DNA of 64,000 nucleotides, taken from contig NZ_LDOV01000010.1 in assembly GCF_001029435.1 (NCBI RefSeq), positions 124,001 to 188,000 of the forward strand. Reading direction: 5' to 3'. How positions within the stretch are numbered: the first letter of the stretch is position 1; every line of letters starts with the position of its first letter. The notes beneath the pieces were generated by a model. The model saw only the letters and a list, made by a program, of their open reading frames with translations. It was not told the origin of the DNA and made no database searches. A program made the position numbers and the translations under genes. The stretch is from Photobacterium aphoticum. Lineage in GTDB: Bacteria; Pseudomonadota; Gammaproteobacteria; Enterobacterales; Vibrionaceae. Shown piece after piece: positions 35,608 through 43,355 of this stretch.

Positions 35608-36656
35608 TGAAGATCCTCGTCTGTTTCAAAGCGGTGGCTGATGTCAGTCAGCTACCGCAACAGGAATGGCAGAGTGCGATTGAACGTTGGTCTGAGGGCC
35701 AACGTCAATCCTCACTCACCACGCCATCACTATCATCACCTTCTGCGTCGAAAATGCAGGAGGTGGCCGTCGTTGGGGATCATCCATTGTCGTTAGGATG
35801 GTTACGCCAGCAATTCAATCCTTATGATGAGTCAGCGCTCGAACTCACGCTCCGTTGTGAGGAACACAAGAACGCTGCAAAAACGGCCGATTCCATTTCT
35901 TCTTTTCCTTCTGCCTCAGTTTCTCCACCCTCCGTTTTTATTAACGAAAAGGTGGCTGCCGATATCACGATGCAAGCCGTCACGGTGGGCAATAGCACGC
36001 CAGATACGTTATTGCGTCAGGTGATGGCATTGGGCTTTTCACCCGTCACACGCTTAACGGTAACGCCTGCTGATATTACTGAGTTACATCCAGACGCCGC
36101 AGCCTTTCATGACGCAAGGTTTACGAATGCGCATGATGTGGCATTAGGGTTAGCACACTATGCGCAGCAACAGCAGATGGATGTGATTATGCTAGGCCAG
36201 CAAAGTGCTGTGGGTGGCAGCGGTGAAACCGGGTATTTGCTTGCAGAGCATTTGGGGTATCCCTGCTTGGAACAGGTGGTGGATTTCCATGTGAATGAAA
36301 CGCCTTTTGGTTCCCCAGTTTTGCATGTCACCACGGTAGAGGGAGAAATGGAATCGCACTACGAGGTAGAACCGCCCGTGGTGTTATTGGTGGGCAATGT
36401 CGCAGGGGCACAATACCTGCGCATACCCAGCCTGAAACAGAAACTCGAAGCCAAAAAACAGCCGTTGATAACGCAAAGTATCGCGATTTCACCCTCATCA
36501 CCTTGTTTGAACGAGACTACATTGACGATGAAACAGAGCCAGCGTCAAACCATATGGGTAGAGATGCCCTCGGCTACCAGCAGTGACAGCGAAAAGGCTG
36601 AATCGTGGGTTGAACAGGCTGTTCAGGCGCTGTCTGCAAAAGAGGATCGCGCATGA
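35607..36656 (+). CDS. Electron transfer flavoprotein beta subunit-like (YgcR-like), enlarged
   Basis: 349 residues against about 255-265 for usual EtfB. The core is recognisable: KILVCFKAVADVSQLP at the start, NPYDESALELTLR, LGQQSAVGGSGETGYLLAEHLGYP and the recognition-loop region YLRIPSLKQKLEAKKQP. Extra Ser/Pro-rich insertions lie at about 33-50 (LTTPSLSSPSASK) and 93-112 (SISSFPSASVSPPS). The usual DGDT or DDD nucleotide motif is replaced by VGGSGET. It overlaps ygcU by 1 nt and the next gene by 4 nt. It should pair with the alpha subunit downstream. Confidence 0.85.
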   Translation: MKILVCFKAVADVSQLPQQEWQSAIERWSEGQRQSSLTTPSLSSPSASKMQEVAVVGDHPLSLGWLRQQFNPYDESALELTLRCEEHKNAAKTADSISSFPSASVSPPSVFINEKVAADITMQAVTVGNSTPDTLLRQVMALGFSPVTRLTVTPADITELHPDAAAFHDARFTNAHDVALGLAHYAQQQQMDVIMLGQQSAVGGSGETGYLLAEHLGYPCLEQVVDFHVNETPFGSPVLHVTTVEGEMESHYEVEPPVVLLVGNVAGAQYLRIPSLKQKLEAKKQPLITQSIAISPSSPCLNETTLTMKQSQRQTIWVEMPSATSSDSEKAESWVEQAVQALSAKEDRA

Positions 36657-37756
36657 CCATTACGGTGATCACGCAACAAGGCAATCCGGTTGCTCGTGCC
36701 CAGTCAATGCATTGGATGCAGTGGCTCAAGCCTTTTATGGCAGAACCTCAATCCACACCGTGTGTCGTGATTGAGCTGAGCGAAGGCGTGACGGCTGAAG
36801 AGGCGCTGAATGACGAGCTGAATAATGATAGGGAAACCTCCGCCTGTGCCGTACAGCAACTGTTTGCGCTGGCATTCGGGGCGAGTCAGTCGGGTAATCA
36901 TCCAGATGTGACGATGACAGAGACTGCGTGTGATGCAGCGGTGACAGCGCTATCACAGTCGACATTGGTTGTGTTTGCGCTTGGTGCCCATTCGGCGCAA
37001 TGGGTCACCCGTTTGGGCGCTCGTTATCAGTTTGCACATGCGGTGAATGTACAACAGATCCAGCATCTTACAGACGGATGGGCCGTCACGCGCTCAACCT
37101 ATGCGGAAAACTTATCCCTGACACTGAAAACCACCACGTTGCCACTATTGGTGAGCGCTCGTGCGACAGTCGCTACAGAAGCGAATCCCTCAGAACTTTC
37201 CGTAGTGACCTGGTTGCGTGTATCGAGTGACACTTTGTTTCCTAAAAATGCTCATCCTCGCTGCCAGTTACGCCAACAACGGCGAGTAGCTGCGACCTCT
37301 CCGTTGCAGTCTTTGCGAAAGGTACTGATTTTAGGGCAAGGCGTAGGCAGCAAAGCACAATGCGAAGCCTTAGCTGCAGTGGCGGAAGCGGCAGGTTTTG
37401 CCGTAGGAGCCACCCGTCCGGTGGTGTTAAACGCATGGCTACCGATGGCGGCGTTAGTGGGGGTATCAAACCATATGATTGCGCCGGATCTGTGCATTGT
37501 GGCAGGGGCATCGGGCGCGTCGGCATTTCAAGCTGGGATCGAAAAGAGCAGCACGATCATCGCGATCAACAAGGATCCTGTCGCCGCTATGTTGTCACAA
37601 GCCGATGTGGCTTTGGTTGGCGATTTACACGCTCTGCTGCCGCCTTTACTCGATGCATTAGCGGGTTATCTGGCACCGTACTCATCGCCCCAGCTAACCA
37701 CGCACTCTCGTCATTCTGATATTTCGCCTTCAAACAAGGAGCTTGCTGATGCCTGA
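36653..37756 (+). CDS. Electron transfer flavoprotein alpha subunit-like (YgcQ-like)
   Basis: 367 residues. The C-terminal FAD-binding domain (about 235-345) shows VLILGQGVGSKA, the segment FAVGATRPVV, then SNHMIAPDLCIVAGASGASAFQAGI and TIIAINKDPVAAMLSQADVALVGDL, the latter a firm EtfA signature. The QxGxTG FAD-contact motif of standard EtfA reads ALVGVSN here. The N-terminal half is divergent. The start overlaps the beta subunit stop (ATGA). It accepts electrons from YgcU by analogy; the final acceptor is unknown. Confidence 0.83.
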   Translation: MTITVITQQGNPVARAQSMHWMQWLKPFMAEPQSTPCVVIELSEGVTAEEALNDELNNDRETSACAVQQLFALAFGASQSGNHPDVTMTETACDAAVTALSQSTLVVFALGAHSAQWVTRLGARYQFAHAVNVQQIQHLTDGWAVTRSTYAENLSLTLKTTTLPLLVSARATVATEANPSELSVVTWLRVSSDTLFPKNAHPRCQLRQQRRVAATSPLQSLRKVLILGQGVGSKAQCEALAAVAEAAGFAVGATRPVVLNAWLPMAALVGVSNHMIAPDLCIVAGASGASAFQAGIEKSSTIIAINKDPVAAMLSQADVALVGDLHALLPPLLDALAGYLAPYSSPQLTTHSRHSDISPSNKELADA

Positions 37757-39530
37757 TTTCATAGATTCCCCAGTACTCTCGCCAGTTTCTGTTCCACCTG
37801 CGTTGGCGGCGATTGAAGGTGTCGTGCCGTTTGAGGCCAAATATCATGCGTATCTGTCAGATGAATCGCGTTTGACCGGGTGGGCGGACAGTTTGTCGTT
37901 TCCGACATCAACAGCGCATGTGGCAGAAATTGTGAAAGCGTGTTGTCAGGCGCAGATCCCGTTGATTTGTCAGGGAAGCCGAACCGGTATTACCGGCGCA
38001 GGTGTGCCCATGGGCGGGCATGTGATGGTGCTAGAGCAACTCAATCTGATTCGGGTGCTGGCATATGTTGAGGAAACTGAAACACAACAGGCGACCTTGC
38101 TGTTAACGGTTGCGCCCGGATTGTCACTAGCGGCGTTAAATGCCGAACTGGAAAGCGGTTTTGCGCACCTTATTGAGAATGATGTGGTGGGCGATGCAGC
38201 GGCGTTGCGTGCCGTCAATGAGACAAAATGGTTCTGGCCACCGGATCCGTCAGAAGCACAAGCGTCGATAGGCGGTATTGTCAGCAATAATGCCGGGGGG
38301 ATTTGCGGTCATCGCTATGGACGAGCAGGGCAGCATGTGGCGGGGTTAGAGTGGGTCGATGCAGACGGCCAGGTTTGGTCGATTCATCGTGGTGAGTATG
38401 TGTTTCATGATCATACCTGCCAAACCCCAATGGGCGATATGCTGTCTTTTGATCCTCGTGCATTAGGCTTATCCGCAAATGCCGATTTGGTGGATGTGTT
38501 GGTGGGAGGAGAAGGGATGCTGGGCGTGATCACCGGGATCACTTTGGCGTTGCAACCGGCTCCGGTATGTCGCTGGGCCATCGTGGCTTTTTTTCATCAG
38601 GATACCGACGCGGCCGCTTTTGCAGACAGCTTGAAAACCGACATCTTAGACGCTCGATACTCTCACCCTTTGGTTGCGCTGGAATATCTCGATAGCTCCA
38701 TGCTCGCAGCAATGACATTACAACGGGTACACATGACCACACTACAGTCATTGCCGTTGTTTCCGGCGGGGAGCCAGGCGGCGTTGTATTTGGAATTGCA
38801 CCACCACGATGTAGACGCCGTGGAAAATTGGTGTGAAACCTTGCTGATGCGCTTAATGGAGGCGGGGATTGAAGAAGACGCCATGTGGGCGGCGATGGAT
38901 GAAAGTGAATACGCGCGTTTGCGCCAGTTGCGTTTACTCGCCCCCGAAGTCAGCAATGCCTTGCGCCTACAGCGAGCCATGTCTTCGTCCAGTGGGGATC
39001 CAGCTGTTTCCATGTCGTTGAAAATTGCGACGGATCTGAAAATTGAAGGCAGCTTCAGTGAGACCTTGCAACGCTATAAAAGCCATTTATATCATCCGTC
39101 AAATGGGACTGAGCGTGTAGCTTACACCTTGTTTGGTCATGCCCTTGATAATCACCTGCATTTGAATTTGTTGCCCGATAACAGCGAAGCGCAACAGTTA
39201 GCGGTAAAAGCCATTTTGCATGAACTTGTCCAACAGGCTGCGGATGTAAAGCTGAATGCAGAGAAAAAGAGTACAGCGTTAGCTTGTCTGCCTCAGTCAT
39301 TGAGTGTGGAGCACGGTATTGGCAAATTGAAAGCAGCGGCAATTTTGCCTCATCTACCTGCTGCTTATCATGATGCGTATCGTCAGTTAAAAGCCGCCTT
39401 TGATCCTCACGGGGTGTTTAACCCGCACAATCGACTTCAAGCCTATGACTGTTTTGTGGTTAACCCGCCCTTGACTCATGCTGGTTCACATTCAGACGCT
39501 GAACGTCACGCGACGTGCTTGTATGAATGA
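37749..39530 (+). CDS. FAD-binding (GlcD/LctD-type) oxidoreductase
   Basis: 593 residues from ATG 37749, with AAGGAG 7 nt upstream; it overlaps the preceding gene by 8 nt. PCMH FAD domain at about 35-265 (GSRTGITGAGVPMGG, WPPDPSEAQASIGGIVSNNAGG, VLVGGEGMLGVITGITLAL). The FAD-oxidase C-terminal domain has LFGHALDNHLHLNLLP and SVEHGIGKLKAA (His and Glu typical of lactate/glycolate dehydrogenases). It is different from YgcU. With the EtfB and ferredoxin-EtfA following, it matches the subunit pattern of LDH-Etf complexes (LctBCD). A 2-hydroxy acid substrate is likely. Confidence 0.87.
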   Translation: MPDFIDSPVLSPVSVPPALAAIEGVVPFEAKYHAYLSDESRLTGWADSLSFPTSTAHVAEIVKACCQAQIPLICQGSRTGITGAGVPMGGHVMVLEQLNLIRVLAYVEETETQQATLLLTVAPGLSLAALNAELESGFAHLIENDVVGDAAALRAVNETKWFWPPDPSEAQASIGGIVSNNAGGICGHRYGRAGQHVAGLEWVDADGQVWSIHRGEYVFHDHTCQTPMGDMLSFDPRALGLSANADLVDVLVGGEGMLGVITGITLALQPAPVCRWAIVAFFHQDTDAAAFADSLKTDILDARYSHPLVALEYLDSSMLAAMTLQRVHMTTLQSLPLFPAGSQAALYLELHHHDVDAVENWCETLLMRLMEAGIEEDAMWAAMDESEYARLRQLRLLAPEVSNALRLQRAMSSSSGDPAVSMSLKIATDLKIEGSFSETLQRYKSHLYHPSNGTERVAYTLFGHALDNHLHLNLLPDNSEAQQLAVKAILHELVQQAADVKLNAEKKSTALACLPQSLSVEHGIGKLKAAAILPHLPAAYHDAYRQLKAAFDPHGVFNPHNRLQAYDCFVVNPPLTHAGSHSDAERHATCLYE

Positions 39531-39539
39531 GGAGCGGGT

Positions 39540-40394
39540 ATGAAAATTGCCGTATGCGTGAAACAGGTTCCGGTGGCGGCTGCAAGCTTGATGGGCGATA
39601 CGTCTCGCGGGGGTAAGTCACTGCAACGTGTGGGCATCGACAGCATGCTCAACCCCTTTGATGCCGCTGCGCTTGAAGCCGCATTACAACTTAAAGCCTT
39701 GTACTCGCCACAAGGGCATGAACTGGTTCAGGCGCATACTCAGAAACAGTGGCATGAACAGGTCGAGATAGATGTGTTCACCATGGGGCCATCGCAAGCG
39801 GGGGCGGTGTTATCACAGGCATTCGCACTGGGTGTGGATAACGGGTATCTGGTCACCAGCCCGCATTTTGCCGGAGCGGATGTGCTCGCCACGGCTTATA
39901 CCTTATCGCAAGCATTGGCGATGCAGCATTATGACGTGGTGATTTGTGGCAAACAGTCCACAGACGGTGACACCGGACAAGTCGGCCCGTCATTGGCGGC
40001 CCATTTAGGGATCCCGCATGTCCACCATGTGGATCGCTTGCTGAATGCTTCTGCCACCCATCTGCAATTGTGCCAGCGCACACCATTGATTGAACAAAGC
40101 CTTTCTGTGCCTTTTCCACTTTTGCTGGTGGTGAATATGGCTGCTTTTCCTTGTCGAGTGCCCTCACTGAAACAGAAATTGGCCGCACGAAAGAAAACCT
40201 GGCACAGCATCGGGTTAGAGGCGCTGGCCGATCAGGATCCAGCTCGGTATGGCTTAGCGGGCTCAGCCACGGAAGTAGAGCGGGTGTATGTGCCGCGTCA
40301 GCGCGATCATGCGTGTGAAACGCTTACAGGTACGAATGCGGCGATCGCACAGCAGGTGCTCGATGTAATGCAGGAGGTCGTATGCGACGCATGA
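39540..40394 (+). CDS. Electron transfer flavoprotein beta subunit, bifurcating-type motif
   Basis: 284 residues. KIAVCVKQVPV, SMLNPFDAAALEAALQL, GKQSTDGDTGQVGPSLAAHLGIP and FPCRVPSLKQKLAARKK mark EtfB. The DGDT-x-QVGP motif is the form seen in EtfB proteins that bind a second FAD in electron-bifurcating complexes, unlike the DDD-NQTGQ of mitochondrial-type EtfB (family knowledge). It overlaps the ferredoxin-EtfA gene by 13 nt. Confidence 0.88.
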   Translation: MKIAVCVKQVPVAAASLMGDTSRGGKSLQRVGIDSMLNPFDAAALEAALQLKALYSPQGHELVQAHTQKQWHEQVEIDVFTMGPSQAGAVLSQAFALGVDNGYLVTSPHFAGADVLATAYTLSQALAMQHYDVVICGKQSTDGDTGQVGPSLAAHLGIPHVHHVDRLLNASATHLQLCQRTPLIEQSLSVPFPLLLVVNMAAFPCRVPSLKQKLAARKKTWHSIGLEALADQDPARYGLAGSATEVERVYVPRQRDHACETLTGTNAAIAQQVLDVMQEVVCDA

Positions 40395-41626
40395 GTATTG
40401 ATCCTGCACGCTGTGACGGGTGTGAAGAATGCCTGCCATCTTGTCCGTTTTCAGCGTTGTCCTTGCATGATGGCTTGATGACCCTAACGGAAAATTGTCG
40501 GTATTGCCGGAAGTGTATTCCTGCCTGTCAGCATGAGGCGATTGTTTATCACGCACAGGCGATGGACGACAGTGCGAAACAGGTTTATCTCGGCATTCTG
40601 GTGGTGGCTGAATTGGACGAAGATGGCCGGTTAACCCGTGATACGTTGGAATTGGTGCAGTGGGCAATGGTGCTGGGAGAGGCACGCCAAGAACCGCTTT
40701 CTTTGGTTGCCATGGGTGACAAGATTGATCCCCGTTCAATCGCGGGACTCCCCATCAAAGACGCCTTTTTCTATGAAGAGCCGTGTTATCGCGCAGGGGA
40801 TCCACAGTGTGAGGGGCAGGCGGTCAAAGAGGTCATTGAAGCGGGGCAGTACAATGTGGTGCTGTTTTCTGCAACGGCACAGGGGAAAGCCATTGCCCCT
40901 TGGGTTGCCGCGAGTCTCCAAACCGGGTTAACCGCCGACTGTACCGAACTACGCATGCGCCGCAATGGCGATTTGATTCAAATCCGTCCAGCCTTCGGTG
41001 GCGAAATCATGGCGCGGATTATTACCCCCTCTACACGTCCGCAAATGGTGACCGTCCGTTCGCGTTTAATTGCCCCTTTTGAACAGAATTCACAGGCTCA
41101 CGCTATTTCGGATGTGCCACGGGTGACGTGGTGCAAATCGCCTGTGCGCAGTGTGTGGCAGGTGATGGATCGGCATCACTTTTCGCATACCGTGCATTCG
41201 CATGCCTTATCGTCACCGTTACTGCCACTGTCTCAGCAATTGGCCTCGGCAAAAGTGGTTGTGGTCGCAGGGCGTGGATTGAAGTGTCAGGCCGATGTCG
41301 CACGGGTCAAAGCCTTTGCCCATGCCATGGGTGCAGCCTTTGGTTGTACTCGTGCCTTGGTGGAGTTGGGATGGTGTGACCGCGCCTATCAAATTGGGCT
41401 TTCAGGTCTGGCGATATCAGCCGAGTGTGTCGTGACGCTGGGCGTTTCCGGTTCGGTCCAATTTCAGGCAGGGATCGCACAGGTGAGGCGGGTGATTGCC
41501 GTGAATACCGATCCCGATGCGCCCATTTTCAAACGCGCCACTCACACGGTACCCATGGATGTGTACGCCTTTTTATCATCGGCGGAGGCGTTATCTTCCG
41601 CTGAGCAAGCCTTTTCTATGGAGTAA
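40382..41626 (+). CDS. Ferredoxin-EtfA fusion (ETF alpha with two [4Fe-4S] motifs)
   Basis: 414 residues. The N-terminal 2[4Fe-4S] ferredoxin domain has Cys11, 14, 17, 21 and Cys39, 42, 45, 49 (CDGCEECLPSCP and CRYCRKCIPAC). Next comes the EtfA N-terminal domain, then the FAD domain with VVVAGRGLK, GAAFGCTRALVELGW, YQIGLSG and VSGSVQFQAGI. This fusion is typical of Etf partners of lactate and caffeyl-CoA-type complexes. ATG 40382 has AGGAGG 5 nt upstream, preferred over ATG 40391. It probably forms a complex with the two preceding products and may exchange electrons with an external ferredoxin or quinone enzyme. Confidence 0.9.
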   Translation: MRRMSIDPARCDGCEECLPSCPFSALSLHDGLMTLTENCRYCRKCIPACQHEAIVYHAQAMDDSAKQVYLGILVVAELDEDGRLTRDTLELVQWAMVLGEARQEPLSLVAMGDKIDPRSIAGLPIKDAFFYEEPCYRAGDPQCEGQAVKEVIEAGQYNVVLFSATAQGKAIAPWVAASLQTGLTADCTELRMRRNGDLIQIRPAFGGEIMARIITPSTRPQMVTVRSRLIAPFEQNSQAHAISDVPRVTWCKSPVRSVWQVMDRHHFSHTVHSHALSSPLLPLSQQLASAKVVVVAGRGLKCQADVARVKAFAHAMGAAFGCTRALVELGWCDRAYQIGLSGLAISAECVVTLGVSGSVQFQAGIAQVRRVIAVNTDPDAPIFKRATHTVPMDVYAFLSSAEALSSAEQAFSME

Positions 41627-41687
41627 GCAAGCACAGTACATCGCACGTTGTTGTCATCAAAAAAACGCATAACTCAAGGAGTCTAGG

Positions 41688-43262
41688 ATGAAGAGTTTAC
41701 TTCGATGGCGGGTATTTTTACCGCCGATGATCTTATTGATTGCCGCCGTGATGGCGAGTTTCATTGATTTGGCCGGTTTTCTTACCGTGACAACAGCAAT
41801 TAACAATTGGATCCTCAATCATTTTTCCTGGCTTTTTTCCAGCGGTGGTTTATTGATGGTGGTGACGTTACTGCTGGCGCTGTTCACCCCATTAGGGCGA
41901 AAACGCATTGGCGGCGAGCAGGCCACGCCCATGCTGACGAAATGGCGCTGGGGGGCGATCACGATCTGTACCACCACGGCTGCAGGTATGCTGTTCTGGG
42001 GTACGGCAGAGCCGCTCTATCATTTGTATCAACCACCGGTGTCATTGGGCATGGCGGCGCAATCGGCACCGGCTGCAGAGTTTGCGTTATCGACCATGTA
42101 TCTGCATTGGTCGGTGACCCCTTTTGCCATTTATGCGGTGCCCGCGCTGGCTTTTGCCTTGGCGTTTTACCGTAAGGGCGGTGAGTTTTCTCTGTCTAGC
42201 GCGATTGCCCCTGTGCTGGGAAACCGCATGGCCAATCGGGTAGGCGGTGGTATCGATGCGCTTGCCATGTTTGCCTTGGTGGCAGGCATGGCTTCCTCGC
42301 TGGGGACGGGCGCTTTAGTGCTCAGTAGTGGGGTGAGTAAGATCACCGGCTTGGATGACAATATCTTCCTGCTTGGCGTTGTGATTGCCGTCATTATGAT
42401 CTGCTTTGTGGCGTCGTCAGTTTCTGGCTTACAACGCGGTATTGCACGCTTATCGACCATTAATGCCATTTTCTTTGTCACGATTGCGGTGATGGCGCTG
42501 GTCTTTGGCCCGACATTGACCATTATTGAGCGTTCCGTGGATGCATTGGGGGATTATCTGGCGACATTTGTGACGCGCAGTTTGGGTGTCGGGTTTGCCG
42601 ATACCGATAATTGGCCGATGAGTTGGACGGTATTTTACTGGGCCAACTGGCTGTCTTGGGCGCCGATCGTGGCGTTATTTTTGGGTAAAATCGCCAAAGG
42701 GTACACGGTGCGTGATTTTATTATCGTGAATTGGTGTATTCCTGCGTTGTTTTCCATTTTGTGGATGTCGATTTTCTCCGGCACCATTTTAACCCTCGAT
42801 TTTGAGCACAATGGCGCATTCTATCAGTTACTCAATAGCAGTGGCCCCGGGGCGGTCATTTATGGTTTGTTGGATCAATTGCCGTTATCGGCCTTGCTGA
42901 TCATGGTGTTTGTGGCGGTGGCTTTTTTAGCGTATGTGACGGCGGCCGATTCCAATACCGAAGCCATTGCGACCTTGTGCATGACCAAAGATGTCACAGA
43001 AAAGAAAACCATTAATCTGCAGACGTATTCCGTGCAATTGCAAAGTGCAGCGGTGAAGCGTCGTCTGAAAATATTGTGGGGCGTGATTATCGCAACCATT
43101 GCGTGGGTGATGACGGCATTTTCTGGCATTGATGGGATCAAGATGATGTCGAACTTGGGGGGCTTCCCCGCCTTGCTGGTGGTGTTGCTGATGAACTTTG
43201 CTTTGTTACGTGCCATTTTCACCAGTCTGAAAGTGCGTAAAGAGCAAGTTCCCGCGATGTAG
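41688..43262 (+). CDS. BCCT-family transporter
   Basis: 524 residues with about twelve membrane spans. WGTAEPLYHLYQPP (about residue 104), the MYLHWSVTPFAIYAVPALAFA stretch and the YWANWLSWAPIVALFLGKIAKG segment mark the betaine/choline/carnitine transporter family. The usual FiARiSkGRT loop reads LGKIAKGYT. No long N- or C-terminal osmosensing tail. It lies 61 bp behind the ferredoxin-EtfA gene and likely belongs to that operon, suggesting that a quaternary-amine or zwitterionic compound could be a substrate of the second redox module (inference). Confidence 0.87.
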   Translation: MKSLLRWRVFLPPMILLIAAVMASFIDLAGFLTVTTAINNWILNHFSWLFSSGGLLMVVTLLLALFTPLGRKRIGGEQATPMLTKWRWGAITICTTTAAGMLFWGTAEPLYHLYQPPVSLGMAAQSAPAAEFALSTMYLHWSVTPFAIYAVPALAFALAFYRKGGEFSLSSAIAPVLGNRMANRVGGGIDALAMFALVAGMASSLGTGALVLSSGVSKITGLDDNIFLLGVVIAVIMICFVASSVSGLQRGIARLSTINAIFFVTIAVMALVFGPTLTIIERSVDALGDYLATFVTRSLGVGFADTDNWPMSWTVFYWANWLSWAPIVALFLGKIAKGYTVRDFIIVNWCIPALFSILWMSIFSGTILTLDFEHNGAFYQLLNSSGPGAVIYGLLDQLPLSALLIMVFVAVAFLAYVTAADSNTEAIATLCMTKDVTEKKTINLQTYSVQLQSAAVKRRLKILWGVIIATIAWVMTAFSGIDGIKMMSNLGGFPALLVVLLMNFALLRAIFTSLKVRKEQVPAM

Positions 43263-43285
43263 TGGCTAAACGTACAGATAGCAAA

Positions 43286-43343
43286 AGCCGCCTGACGGCC
43301 TGTTTCACCTTAACGTTGGTGTACAACAGACTATCAGGCGGCT
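43286..43343. terminator. Inverted repeat between BCCT and glgX genes
   Basis: Perfect 10-bp arms AGCCGCCTGA and TCAGGCGGCT around a 38-nt loop, between convergent genes. T-tracts are weak, so it may be a 3' end structure for both transcripts. Confidence 0.55.
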
Positions 43344-43355
43344 AAGTTCTCGTTT

